NCBI GenBank assembly: GCA_025677825.1
Contig: JAIXMO010000070.1
Coordinates: 62,001-126,000 of the forward strand
Length of the DNA stretch: 64,000 nucleotides
Direction: 5' to 3'
DNA from: Helicostylum pulchrum
Taxonomy: Eukaryota > Mucoromycota > Mucoromycetes > Mucorales > Mucoraceae
Both the position numbers and the translations under genes were made by a program. The notes below the pieces were generated by a model. It searched no databases. It had not been told where the DNA came from and worked only from the letters and a program-made list of their open reading frames with translations. How positions within the stretch are numbered: the first letter of the stretch is position 1; every line of letters starts with the position of its first letter. Positions 47,415 to 57,223 of this stretch are shown one piece after another.

Positions 47415-49145
47415 ATGTCTACGAAATATAACCTTGCTTCAGAACTACTGCATCAAATATTTCAGTTAGTCCCACCCGACGCTCAAAATACATGCCAATC
47501 TGTTTGTAAAAGCTGGCACCCTGTTGCCAAAAAAGTATACTTTTCGCAAGTACACTTAACCCAAAGAACCGACCCATCCAAACTAATGCTCATTTTAAAA
47601 ACCTCCGGACACCTTGTTCAATCACTCACAATAAACACAAACAACATCTTGACATTTCAAGGCTTTTCCTGTTTGGTTAAATACTGTCCTTTACTATCAG
47701 AGTTAGACTTATACCACACTTATTTCAAATGGCTATGGTTAGACAGTAGTATCGTACCAAAGAGAATAAAAGTTATATCTATCAATGGTGATGCAAGCTT
47801 TGAAACCCATAAATATTTTTATTACGCTGCACACCGTTTCTGCCATTCAATTGAAAAGATATATATTCGATACGCCACTCACCTAGTGCTGCAGCGAGAG
47901 TATGGTGGTATAATACAATACTTGTCCCAGTTTGAAAACCTAAAGTCGTTAAGATTGGCTGATGTTATCCGCGGAAGTAGAAGTATACCTGCTTACTTTG
48001 ATAATGTATTAACTGCATGCCAAAAACTAGAGAAACTGGACATAGAATTTGGTCACTCGTTATACGCACCGTCAACTGCAGTAGTCTCGGGCAATCAAAC
48101 AACAAGGACACCTTATTACCCAAGTATGCGTCGACTTAAAATCAACTTTACAAAGTTCTCAACTGGATATTTGCAGTACATCATGGACCGATTTATAAAA
48201 TTAATTCAACTGGAAGTTCATATCTACCAACATGATATAGATAGAGAAGAAGATAAACAAGAAGTTTGCTATTTTGTGCGACGCAAGTTCATACCGTTTA
48301 TCAAATCCCTTTCCCGCTCCTCGTTAATCATAAATATGAAAGATCCATCTATCATAAGCGACTTATCTGCCGAATTCTTTACTACCTTTAGCGAACTAAA
48401 AATAGTTCGCTTCCTGCTCGATGAAGGTATATCCGAAAGAACAGGTATCCAACTAGAAATAGAACAAGGATCAAAAAATCTCAGTTTTACATTTGTACGC
48501 AACATTTCTCTTCATCCTATCACAGAACTACCTTATGTAAACCACTTGAAAACGTACGGACATCATATTAAATCCTTAGAAATCGACAGGCCAGAACTAC
48601 TTGATTTCAACTTTATTATGGATAGCTGCCGCAACCTCGAAAGACTACGCCTTGGTACCGACCGTGGCCCCACTCTTCGGTACACATCTATTGTAAAAAT
48701 AAACAAACTAATAACACCTTGTGTATCATACAGAAAATTAATTGATATAACCATTATCGGTGGTATGATGATTGCACCCAACATTATTGATTTTCTGTCA
48801 TCTCATGTACCTAACCTAAAAAAACTGCATATTCTAAACTTTATTTTGGAGCTAGAGTCTAAAGAAGACACCTGTTCGCTCGATTTGTCAAAGTTTAATT
48901 TTTTAGACGTGTTTGTGTTGGATGCTGAGCAGATGAATCAAAAATTTTGTCTGTACACTTGTTTCAAAATAATCGTATTTAATAATCGCATCGAGTACTA
49001 CCTGACAAGAAACTATGGTAGTGGTTTAAAGAAACTACTCTCTCACGAAGAAATACCAACAAAGACATTCATAATAACTCTTATATTTAATGACTTGACA
49101 AAGGTAGAATTACATAAAGGAGGCCGAAATTACAGTATAACATAA
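47415..49145 (+). CDS. F-box protein 1 of a tandem array (576 aa)
   Basis: Predicted substrate receptor of an SCF ubiquitin ligase. Single exon. The N-terminal F-box (residues about 5-45) reads LASELLHQIFQLVPPDAQNT, CQSVCKSWHPVAKKVYFSQV. The remaining 520 residues are irregular leucine-rich repeats (CPLLSELDLYHTYFKWLWL, CQKLEKLDIEFGHSLYAPS, CRNLERLRLG, HVPNLKKLHILNF). It has about the same length and the same order of landmarks as the two genes downstream, so it is their paralogue; it is the most divergent of the three at the N-terminus. A TATA-like element precedes it at about 47357. Substrate unknown. Confidence 0.85.
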   Translation: MSTKYNLASELLHQIFQLVPPDAQNTCQSVCKSWHPVAKKVYFSQVHLTQRTDPSKLMLILKTSGHLVQSLTINTNNILTFQGFSCLVKYCPLLSELDLYHTYFKWLWLDSSIVPKRIKVISINGDASFETHKYFYYAAHRFCHSIEKIYIRYATHLVLQREYGGIIQYLSQFENLKSLRLADVIRGSRSIPAYFDNVLTACQKLEKLDIEFGHSLYAPSTAVVSGNQTTRTPYYPSMRRLKINFTKFSTGYLQYIMDRFIKLIQLEVHIYQHDIDREEDKQEVCYFVRRKFIPFIKSLSRSSLIINMKDPSIISDLSAEFFTTFSELKIVRFLLDEGISERTGIQLEIEQGSKNLSFTFVRNISLHPITELPYVNHLKTYGHHIKSLEIDRPELLDFNFIMDSCRNLERLRLGTDRGPTLRYTSIVKINKLITPCVSYRKLIDITIIGGMMIAPNIIDFLSSHVPNLKKLHILNFILELESKEDTCSLDLSKFNFLDVFVLDAEQMNQKFCLYTCFKIIVFNNRIEYYLTRNYGSGLKKLLSHEEIPTKTFIITLIFNDLTKVELHKGGRNYSIT

Positions 49146-49467
49146 CATGAAATAAACCCCCCCCCCCTTGTTACTTATTTATTTATAAATGTATCTCCCA
49201 CTAATAAATGGTTCAGTGAGATCAGAGATATTAGGATTATTAGACAAAGTGTTATAGATAGAGGTTTGGGAACGTTTGAAGTGAAATGGGGGAAAGCATT
49301 TCTTGAAAGAGCAGAACAGTGATACCTGAGATTGTAATAGCCAAAGCGGACAACTGATCACTTCCACACTGGTAGCCACAACCGCTTCTTACAGAAGGAC
49401 ATCTTGGATTGTAACAGATGAAAGTGCCTATTCTTTGTTGTTTTGTCTTGCTTTGTAATTGATATAT
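49146..49467. other. Spacer between F-box 1 and repeat C
   Basis: 3' flank of the first F-box gene with a short C-run (49158-49167), then about 200 bp of slightly GC-richer DNA (49200-49430) with no convincing gene on either strand. A 66-codon minus-strand frame there (49379-49179) is not supported. Confidence 0.4.
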
Positions 49468-49762
49468 TTAAGAGCTACTAGCTATGATATATAGGACTAA
49501 AAGGTACCTTTGCGCTCACTTTATTTGGATTACACTGCATTCCTTTCCAATCTTTCATCACTTAGCAACAGTCTGTGTTTAATTACTTTTCCCAGTTAAA
49601 TTTCTAAAGATTCACTGCTGATACGTGCTCCATTCAAGTCTAAATGTATTGCTCTTATATTTTAATTACTTTGTAGGGTTTATTTTATTAGTCTCTCCCT
49701 ATTGGTTTGATTATTATCCCTTTGTTTTAATAATATCGATTTGATAATACACTTTTGAAGAT
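49468..49762. repeat. Dispersed repeat C, copy 2
   Basis: Nearly identical to 24930-25218. It lies between F-box genes 1 and 2 and ends about 120 bp upstream of the second gene's ATG. The similarity starts abruptly at 'ttaagagctactagc' and stops at 'ttttgaagatt'. Its presence in one F-box spacer but not in the other shows it was inserted after, or lost since, duplication. Confidence 0.85.
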
Positions 49763-49805
49763 TGCATAATATTTGCGCTATTATGCATTTTTCCACACAC
49801 TGCCT

Positions 49806-49834
49806 CAGCCCCCTAAATATTTCACGTATAAAAT
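49806..49834 (+). promoter_or_regulatory. Core promoter motifs of F-box gene 2
   Basis: 'tcagcccc' (49805-49812) followed by 'cacgtataaaa' (49823-49833), about 55 bp before the ATG. The same pair, in the same order, precedes F-box gene 3 (51672-51724). Both differ from gene 1. The TATAAAA is a likely TATA box; the CAGCCCC element is of unknown function. Confidence 0.5.
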
Positions 49835-49883
49835 ATATGCAAAGAGGCCCTCCATCTCTCTTCTTTTTTTTTTTTATAACTCA

Positions 49884-51623
49884 ATGTCGACTCAATCTCA
49901 TCTCGCTCCAGAACTACTTGAACAAATATTTTATTTGTTACCACCTACGACTCAACGTGTTTGCCTATTGGTTTGTAAAAACTGGTACACTACTGTCAAA
50001 CCTATTTACTTCTCGCGAATAAGCCTACTTCCATACACCAACCTATCCAAAGTAATTACTGGTTTACAGACAACTGGAGACTTTGTTCAATCACTGACCA
50101 TAGAGAAGAATATACAAGTAACACAAGAAGGATTAATCCGTTTAATAACATCGTGTCCCTCTCTATTGCAGTTACATGCAGTCTCCCTTTATTTTAAATG
50201 GGTATGGTTGGATGGTTTAGAGCTAAAAAGATTAAATTCGGTATCGATTGTTGGCGAAAGATTTTGGACAACTCCTGAAAGCTATCGATATTTTTATCGT
50301 GTTGCATATCAACACCGTGGCTCCATTGAAGATCTGCATATCCCGTGTACCGGTGACCAAGAATTACAAGACGGATTTGACGGTATTATAAAATATCTAT
50401 CTTGCTTTGAAAAACTAAAGCATTTAACACTAATTGACAAATATGGACATGGACCTGTTGTCTATTTCGATACATTATTAAATACTTGCAAGACACTGGA
50501 GACACTTGTCATAAAACTTGGTCACCCTTTATATTCGCCGACGACAGTCTCAAATGAACAAACAATAACGCCTTTCCCAAGTATGCGCCGACTTGACATA
50601 TTTCTAGAAGGCTTTTCAGCTGAATATTTGCAATACATTATTGACAGATTTGTAAATATAACTGAGCTAGACGTTTTTATCCGACAATCTAATATGCATT
50701 GGAACAGAGACAAACAAGAATTTTTTTATTTTATACACCACAAGTACATACCTTTCGCTAAAAAAGCTCTTTCTGTATCCTCGCTTACCATCTATATAGA
50801 AGAGTCAACTGAAACGGGCGACTTGGCTGCTGAATTATTTACCACATTTCGCGATATAAAAAAAGTCTGTTTCGAAATCGACCAAGGCGGATTATCAGCT
50901 ACAAAGATCAAACTAAAAACGAAACAAGAGTCAACTTGCACAGATCTCACTCTCAAGTTTTTTTGTAGCAGCAATCCGGATTATCCAAAGCCTTACATAA
51001 AACACTTGACAGCGTACGGACATCTAATTAAATCGTTAGTAATCGAAAGTTCACAACTAGTTGATTTTAACCTTTTTTTGCACAATTGTCGCAGCCTCGA
51101 AAAGTTAAGCATTATAACTCAACTATATACCCCCCGTCCTCGGTACAAGCCCACTTTAGAAATATTCAAACCAACACATCATGTATTATACAGCACACTG
51201 TTGGATATAACCATTTTCGGTGGTAGCATTTCGCCCGACTTTATTGTTTTTCTGTCATCTCACGTACCTAATCTAAAGACACTGCATATAATAGACTTTA
51301 CTTTCGAATTAGGGGTTAAAACCACTTGTATACTCGATATGGCAGCGTTGGGTAGTTTAGAGGAGTTTGTATTGGACGCTCAACACGTTAATCAAGGTTC
51401 TTGTCGAATCACCTGTTTTAAAATAGTCACACCTAACTGCCGCACTGGGTACTATCTGACGGAAGACCATAATAATGATATAAATATGCTACTCTCACAA
51501 GAAGAAATACCGAGTAAAGCAGTTGTAATAACTCTTAGATTTAATAGTTTGATAAAGATAGTATTGCGTAAAGGAGATATAAATTATTGTATAAGAAAAC
51601 GTCTTCGAAATATAAATAAATAA
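49884..51623 (+). CDS. F-box protein 2 of a tandem array (579 aa)
   Basis: Predicted SCF substrate receptor, single exon. I chose the ATG at 49884 (MSTQSHLAPELLEQIF) instead of an upstream in-frame ATG at 49773 because the preceding 'aactcaATGTC' is shared with F-box genes 1 and 3 and because the TATA box lies between the two ATGs. The F-box (residues 4-45) is followed by leucine-rich segments parallel to those of its neighbours: SCPSLLQLHAVSLYFKWVWL, CKTLETLVIKLGHPLYSPT, SMRRLDIFLEGFSAEYLQYI, CRSLEKLSI and HVPNLKTLHIIDF. Gene 3 is its closest relative in the window. The C-terminus is basic (KRLRNINK). Confidence 0.87.
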   Translation: MSTQSHLAPELLEQIFYLLPPTTQRVCLLVCKNWYTTVKPIYFSRISLLPYTNLSKVITGLQTTGDFVQSLTIEKNIQVTQEGLIRLITSCPSLLQLHAVSLYFKWVWLDGLELKRLNSVSIVGERFWTTPESYRYFYRVAYQHRGSIEDLHIPCTGDQELQDGFDGIIKYLSCFEKLKHLTLIDKYGHGPVVYFDTLLNTCKTLETLVIKLGHPLYSPTTVSNEQTITPFPSMRRLDIFLEGFSAEYLQYIIDRFVNITELDVFIRQSNMHWNRDKQEFFYFIHHKYIPFAKKALSVSSLTIYIEESTETGDLAAELFTTFRDIKKVCFEIDQGGLSATKIKLKTKQESTCTDLTLKFFCSSNPDYPKPYIKHLTAYGHLIKSLVIESSQLVDFNLFLHNCRSLEKLSIITQLYTPRPRYKPTLEIFKPTHHVLYSTLLDITIFGGSISPDFIVFLSSHVPNLKTLHIIDFTFELGVKTTCILDMAALGSLEEFVLDAQHVNQGSCRITCFKIVTPNCRTGYYLTEDHNNDINMLLSQEEIPSKAVVITLRFNSLIKIVLRKGDINYCIRKRLRNINK

Positions 51624-51671
51624 AAACATCTTGCTATCCACACATATACTATAAACGAAATAGAACCGCGT

Positions 51672-51724
51672 TCAGCCCCTTATTACACACATGATATATT
51701 ATTTTAAGTGTAACACGTATAAAA
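51672..51724 (+). promoter_or_regulatory. Core promoter motifs of F-box gene 3
   Basis: 'ttcagcccc' at about 51671-51679 and 'cacgtataaaa' at about 51714-51724, about 60 bp from the ATG at 51781. It shares both motifs with the promoter of F-box gene 2; the gap between the motifs is longer. Confidence 0.5.
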
Positions 51725-51780
51725 CAAAAAGAAGAAAAAAACTCTTTTTTTTTTCTCCTCTCTCTTTTTTTAACAACTCA

Positions 51781-53493
51781 ATGTCGACCAAACCTCATCT
51801 CGCTCCTGAACTTCTTGTACAAATATTTCACCTGTTACCACCTGCTGCTCAACTTGCCTGTTTATCCGTTTGTAAAAGTTGGCACACTACAGTCAAACCT
51901 ATTTATTTCTCGCAAATAAGCCTACTTCCAGAAACAGACCTATCACTATTAACTTCAAGTCTACAAACAACTGGAGCGTGTGTTCAGTCTCTGACCATAA
52001 AGACCCGCAACATAAAAGTAACATACAAAGGATTAATGGACTTGATAAAATGCTGTCCCTTTTTATTGCAGTTAACGTTAGATACAATTTATTTTGAATG
52101 GGTATGGTTTGAGGCTTTGCAACTAAATAGAGTAAAGTCCGTATCGATCGGCGACCTATCTTGGCGACTTGGTAACGACAATCAGTATTTTTATCGCGTC
52201 GCATATCAATACCGTGACTCAATTGAAGATCTGCATATCCCGTGTACCTGTGACCAAGTACTGCAAGACGTATTTGACGGTATCATGAAATATTTGGCTC
52301 ACTTCGAAAACCTAAAGTGTTTAAGACTGGTCCACGGAAGTCAAAGTGTACCTGTTTATTTCGATACTTTATTAGATGCGTGTAAAGGGCTAGAGACACT
52401 TGTCATAGAACTTGGTCACCCTTTATACCCGCCAACAACGTCATCAACTAGACCGAAATCGGTTTACAAAAGTATGCGTCAACTTGACATCTTTTTAACT
52501 ATGTTTTCAATTGAATATTTACGATATATAATGGATCGATTTGTAAATATAACTGTGCTTGATGTTAGTATCAACCAAAGCACTCTTGATTGGGAAAGAG
52601 ACGAACAAGACATTTGTAACTTTATGCAGCACACATATTATCCATTTATTAAGACACTTTCTCGGTCCTCGTTGACGATCAAAATGAACGGTTCTTCTAC
52701 TATGGGTGATTTATCTGCGCAATTCTTCTGTACCAACGAGGAAATAAAAAGCGTTCGTTTCCAACTAGATTGTAGTAGATCGGAAAGAACAGACGTCGTG
52801 TTGGAAACTAAAAACGGTGATACACATCTCAATTTTTTATTTGTACGTGCTCTTTATGACTGCATAGAATCACCTTTTGTAAACCACTTGCAAAAGTACG
52901 GAAAACATATTAAATCATTAGAACTCAATATTTCAAAATACGTAACACGATTACATTCACTTGATATTGATTTTATCATGCATCACTGTCGTAACCTTGA
53001 AAAAATACATATTACCGTTGAAAATAACTACCCTAATACAATACTCTTTCTAATAATATCCTCCGCACAACATAATGACTTTTATAATACAGTGTCAAAT
53101 TTTACCTTGGAAGGTGGCACAATGGTTCCAGATCTTCTTCCTTTTATATTCTCTCACCTACTCAATCTAAAGACACTTCACTTGATAAAATGTAAATTTT
53201 TAAGTGAATCAGAAGTAACTGTCTTTGATATGACAAAATTAAAATCTCTGGACTTGTTTGTATTCGACACTAAGGCATCAACTTTTCGAGACACGTGTTT
53301 TATATTAACGAACGTTCACTGCGACATCACCAAGTGCTACTTGTTAGACCATAATACCGGTGAAATACGTGCACATGAAGACCATAGCATACCTCCCTAC
53401 ACGGACACTATAACATTTGTATTTAATCAATCTGTCAAGATAGAAATACATATAGGGCAACAAGGTACTAAACGAATAACCACATTTCCCTAA
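51781..53493 (+). CDS. F-box protein 3 of a tandem array (570 aa)
   Basis: Predicted SCF substrate receptor, single exon. The start at 51781 (MSTKPHLAPELLVQIF) is aligned with the other two copies; an upstream in-frame ATG at 51691 would include promoter DNA. The F-box reads LAPELLVQIFHLLPPAAQLA, CLSVCKSWHTTVKPIYFSQI, close to gene 2. Leucine-rich segments include CCPFLLQLTLDTIYFEWVWF, CKGLETLVIELGHPLYPPT, SMRQLDIFLTMFSIEYLRYI and HLLNLKTLHLIKC. The last 120 residues diverge more from gene 2 than the rest. No intron is needed. Confidence 0.87.
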   Translation: MSTKPHLAPELLVQIFHLLPPAAQLACLSVCKSWHTTVKPIYFSQISLLPETDLSLLTSSLQTTGACVQSLTIKTRNIKVTYKGLMDLIKCCPFLLQLTLDTIYFEWVWFEALQLNRVKSVSIGDLSWRLGNDNQYFYRVAYQYRDSIEDLHIPCTCDQVLQDVFDGIMKYLAHFENLKCLRLVHGSQSVPVYFDTLLDACKGLETLVIELGHPLYPPTTSSTRPKSVYKSMRQLDIFLTMFSIEYLRYIMDRFVNITVLDVSINQSTLDWERDEQDICNFMQHTYYPFIKTLSRSSLTIKMNGSSTMGDLSAQFFCTNEEIKSVRFQLDCSRSERTDVVLETKNGDTHLNFLFVRALYDCIESPFVNHLQKYGKHIKSLELNISKYVTRLHSLDIDFIMHHCRNLEKIHITVENNYPNTILFLIISSAQHNDFYNTVSNFTLEGGTMVPDLLPFIFSHLLNLKTLHLIKCKFLSESEVTVFDMTKLKSLDLFVFDTKASTFRDTCFILTNVHCDITKCYLLDHNTGEIRAHEDHSIPPYTDTITFVFNQSVKIEIHIGQQGTKRITTFP

Positions 53494-53676
53494 ATAAATT
53501 TATTTATAAGTTTATCCAATCAAATGATTTCTGCAGTGTGCCAGACCTTATGTTTTAGGCAATCATCACATTTGTTTTTTTAAGCCCAACTTTTTTTCTC
53601 TTTTTTTAAACTTATTTGGATTCCCCTTTTTTCTTCTTTTTTTTTTTCTTTCTTCTTCTTCATCATTTAACATACA

Positions 53677-54182
53677 ATGGAAAAGTTTAAGGAGGTAAAA
53701 TAAATAAATAAAAGCAAACACTAGTATAAAGAAAGTATACCTAATGTATATACGTTAGAAACTCGCTACACTTCGTGCTGAAGTTGATACTGCCAACAAG
53801 CGTGCTACTGAATTAGAAGAAAAGGCTCGTGCTCTCGAAGCTGAACATGATAGTAAGGATAACGAGTTAAGCAACCTTCAATCCCGTGCCAAGGAGTTGG
53901 AAGAATCACTTGAGACTGCTGAAGCCAACTTAAAGCAAGCTAACACCGAGTAAGTAATAAAAGGAGGAGGGGTAAAAAAAAAAAGAAAAAAAGTATTCTA
54001 ATAAAACATATTAAATTAGTTTCCGTGAGGCTGATTTACGTGCTGAACAACTTGGTAAGAAGGCTGTTAAGATTCAACAAGAAATCTCTGTTTGGGATAA
54101 GAAAAACTCTGATTTGGATTCTAAATACCAAGAAGCCAAGGCTGAGATGGATGAATTGGAAGGTCAAATGGAAGGCGTGTAA
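53677..54182 (+). CDS. Tropomyosin, short form (123 aa)
   Basis: Actin-binding coiled-coil protein that stabilises formin-made actin cables. Three exons (53677-53694, 53759-53949, 54020-54182) join to 123 residues. MEKFKEKLATLRAEVDTANK is the typical fungal tropomyosin N-terminus, heptads run throughout (TELEEKARALEAEHDSKDNE, RAKELEESLETAEANLKQ), and the end KAEMDELEGQMEGV resembles the family's C-terminus. Fungal tropomyosins are usually about 160 residues (four actin periods), so this one lacks about 38 residues, close to one period. The second intron is only 70 nt and hides no exon. Codon use is biased toward GCT/GAA/AAG, suggesting high expression. Confidence 0.85.
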
Positions 54183-54425
54183 ATAAAAATACAAAAAATA
54201 CAAAAAAAAATATATCTCCCCCAACCCCCTTTTTTTTAAAAAGGAATAAACATATAAAAAAACCCCATAAAAAAAATACATATTATAGCGTTGACTCTTT
54301 ATCACTTTGTTTATGTATCATACTTTACAAGAAAAAAAACCTTTTTTTATATATGAAACGATTACGTCCTCTTGGTGCTAAAAGACTGACTTTTATTTGG
54401 TAGCACAAGTTATATATATATATTA

Positions 54426-55669
54426 TTAAACAGGAGCATCAAGGTCAGGACCTGTTCCTACAGGAACAACTTGCGTAGGGTTAATTTGCAAATGTGACTT
54501 GTAGTAATGTCCCTTAATATGGTCCATGTTTACGGTTTCCTTGATACCAGGCATTTGATAGATACGACGAGTCCATTTCAAGATATTAGGGTACCCAAAT
54601 TCAATTGACTTTAAATTGCACTTGAAGTGACCGAAATAAACTGGGTCAAATCTGACAATAGTCGTAAACAAACGAATATCGGCTTCTGTAAATTGTTCTT
54701 GTACCAAGTATTGTTTACCCTCAAGTAACTTTTCAACGCGATCTAAAGATTCAAATAAAGGATAAACATTCTTTTCATCTATACAAAAAGAGAAAAAAAG
54801 AGGTTGTTAGCATGGGTTCTGTACTTCCAAAAAAAAAACAAAAAAAAAGATTTACTTACAAGCTTCTTGTGTAGTGGCAAATCCAGATTTATAAACACCG
54901 TTATTAATTGTATCATAAATCCATTCATTCTTCTCGTCAATTTCTTCACGAAGCTCTTCGGGATAGAAATTCAATTCAGCTTGCTCCTTTGTCAAAAACT
55001 TATTAAAGGAAGTATTAAACATGCGAATGATTTCTGAACTTTCATTATTAACAATAGTTTGTAACTTTTTATCCCATAAAAGAGGTACGGTGAAACGACC
55101 CGCGTAATCAGGATTGACCTTAAAGTAAAGATCGCGAACGTGTTTTGCGTGATTGATTGTATCTGGAATAGCACCAGGACATTCTTCTGCAGTAGAGAAC
55201 TTCCATCCCTTATCCAACATCAAGTAATCAACAACAGAGAGTCCAATAAGTTTATCTAACCCTTTAAGTTGACGAACAATAGCAGTACGATGAGCCTATA
55301 TATATTTAATTGTTTAGTGCATTGGTTTTGATGACTAAGCAAACGATTTATTTACCCAAGGACAAGCCATAGAAATATAAAGATGATAACGATCACTAAA
55401 AAAAAAAATTTACGCCTCAATTTTTGTTTTGTTCACACGTAAAACATATATACTTACGGTTCAGCAGCAAACTTTGCATTTTCATCTGCTTCAATATTAT
55501 CACGGAAAGTAGACTGTTGGCGTCTAAACTCACCATCCTTGGATGCCCAACCGAGAATACCAGATTTTGTAGCAGTAGTAGACATTGCTTTTTTTAATAA
55601 AAATGAATAAGAGAAGAGTGGTTTAGAGAATGTTTGTTTTAAAGTAAATGGTTTAGAAATCAAATACAT
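54426..55669 (-). CDS. Xi/omega-class glutathione transferase (glutathionyl-hydroquinone reductase, Ecm4/Gto type)
   Basis: Glutathione-dependent reductase that removes glutathione from glutathionyl-hydroquinones. Exons: from 55669, a small exon carrying DRYHLYISMACPW, a third starting AHRTAIVRQLKGLDKL, and a last exon DEKNVYPLFESLDRVEKLL to the stop at 54426. The catalytic Cys lies in CPWAH. Further family blocks: DKGWKFS, NPDYAGRFTVPLLWD, IVNNESSEIIRMFN, NEWIYDTINNGVYKSGFA, and FTEADIRLFTTIVRFDPVYF. The first 28 residues (MYLISKPFTLKQTFSKPL...) look like a mitochondrial presequence; MSTTATKSGILGW is an alternative cytosolic start. Confidence 0.93.
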
Positions 55670-56737
55670 GAAAGAAAAAAAAAGAGACGAGAGAAAGAAG
55701 CCAGGAATACTTTCATTTATACTTTTTCCAACACGCTTAATAATTCCTTGGACTGCATAATTTTTTGCTGAATCAACAATGATTCAGCAAAAAAAAAACC
55801 CCCAAGTTTCATTTTTTTAAGTGACGAATGGGAGTTAACAATGCTTAGCAGTCTCGAAATATTCAAGTTATACAGAAACCTTGCTTTGTGTACTCTCGGA
55901 GAGGCGATATTGACTCCTATGATAACTTAAAAGGAACGCGTTAAAAGTTACAATAAAAAATTTACTGGAACTCGATGAACTTATAAATGGTAGCTCTTCG
56001 TCCTCGAGATAAAGTTCACTCTTCTATTTGACTTTTCCTTCTTCTTGGATTGACTTTCATCATAGTCACTTTCATCACTTATTACTATAAATATTGCTTG
56101 CTACCTTTATCTATCTTTTCTTTTTTTAAAAAAATAAAAGAAGTAACCATTGGAGTTTAGCAGATAGTAATTGTTTACTAAATTACTTCATCACTCAAAC
56201 AGATGCTGTCGATGAGATACGTCCTTTACTTTTTGGTAACTACCAGGCCATTGGTTGATATAGTCAATCGACTTTTTTTTTATCGTATATAACGAACGCG
56301 AGAAACGCAGAACTCTGTCGTAAATAACATGATTAATCGAAGGCTACACTATATATTGTCATTTTAAGAACTTTTATACAATGTAACGAAGTTTATTACA
56401 GCCGTTCATTGACTTAAAATTCTTCCAAGCTTATAAACAGGTTATTGTAGATAAAAAGCATAAAATAAACAGTTCATGCTTACTTTATCGTAAACCTTTT
56501 TTAGTTAGATACTTGTTTTATCAGGTTGAAAATGTGGCTACTACGACGTAATATAAATAGCCTTGTTATTTAACCCTTTTTAAATGTCTACCTTATCTTT
56601 AAATAATTTGGAATATGTCTCAAAAAACCAGAGAAGATAATATTCATAATTATTTTATGAAGGCAGGAAAAAAAAAAAAAAAACTATACTAAAGTTAAAT
56701 AAAGCTACTAATTTCGTTTTTGTCTTTTCTTATAAAG
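55670..56737. other. Intergenic DNA, about 1 kb
   Basis: Upstream of both the glutathione transferase and the first PB1-like ORF. Apart from the perfect hairpin at 55761-55794, it holds only AT-rich DNA without frames. Confidence 0.5.
55761..55794. repeat. Perfect 15-bp inverted repeat with 4-nt loop
   Basis: Arm 1 TTTTTTGCTGAATCA (55761-55775), loop ACAA, arm 2 TGATTCAGCAAAAAA (55780-55794) match without a mismatch. The core TGCTGAATCA holds a TGATTCA/TGAATCA half-site of the AP-1/Gcn4 kind (TGASTCA). It lies 92 bp upstream of the glutathione transferase start, so it may be a regulatory site for oxidative-stress bZIP factors; that is inference. Confidence 0.7.
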
Positions 56738-57079
56738 ATGTTTCAGTCAAATAAAAGACTTGGCGGGAATCATGTCAAGTTAAACGTGCGTTATTTTAAT
56801 GATAAGCATGGGAAAGAAGAAGTATACTCCAGACATTACAACTTTACTTCAACTCAAAGTGTTTTAAACATGATAAAACAGAAATTTGATAAAATTGACC
56901 GGATGGAAGCTGTATTTCAACGTTTATCACAAGATAAAAAAATAGAAATAGTGGATGACGAAGATTTGCTTGTTTCTATACTTCGTTTTCAGTCAAGTAC
57001 GCGCGAAGAAGAATCGAAACACGGGCTCGATATTTTGACCAAAAATAGTATTACAAGCTATAGTACTAGCGACAATTAA
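56738..57079 (+). CDS. Small PB1-like protein 1 (113 aa)
   Basis: Single-exon frame starting MFQSNKRLGGNHVKLNVRYF. It starts with a strand rich in basic residues (KLNVRYFNDKHGKEEVYSRH), then a helix (VLNMIKQKFDKIDRM), then a strand and an acidic loop (KKIEIVDDEDLLVSILRF), and a Ser/Thr-rich tail. This order, basic beta strands and then a D-D-E-D acidic motif before a final helix, is that of a PB1 domain with an OPCA-like motif, used for protein pairing in Cdc24, Bem1 and p62. The assignment is by pattern only. A similarly sized ORF with related features follows 145 bp downstream. Confidence 0.5.
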   Translation: MFQSNKRLGGNHVKLNVRYFNDKHGKEEVYSRHYNFTSTQSVLNMIKQKFDKIDRMEAVFQRLSQDKKIEIVDDEDLLVSILRFQSSTREEESKHGLDILTKNSITSYSTSDN

Positions 57080-57223
57080 AATTACCTGTTTAAAACATGT
57101 TAATTTTGTGATAAATATTAAACATTGCCAATATACAAAAATAATGATAAAATAACTGGTATATAAACCTGACTCTGCCCTTTTTTATTTTTTACACTTT
57201 TTTAAAAAAAAATATTTGTAATA

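Noticed and set aside
49179..49379. 66-codon minus-strand frame after F-box gene 1
   Set aside because: No similarity, no promoter; sits in the duplicated 3' spacer.
49773..49883. 37-residue N-terminal extension of F-box protein 2
   Set aside because: The TATA box lies within it and paralogues start at the downstream MST.
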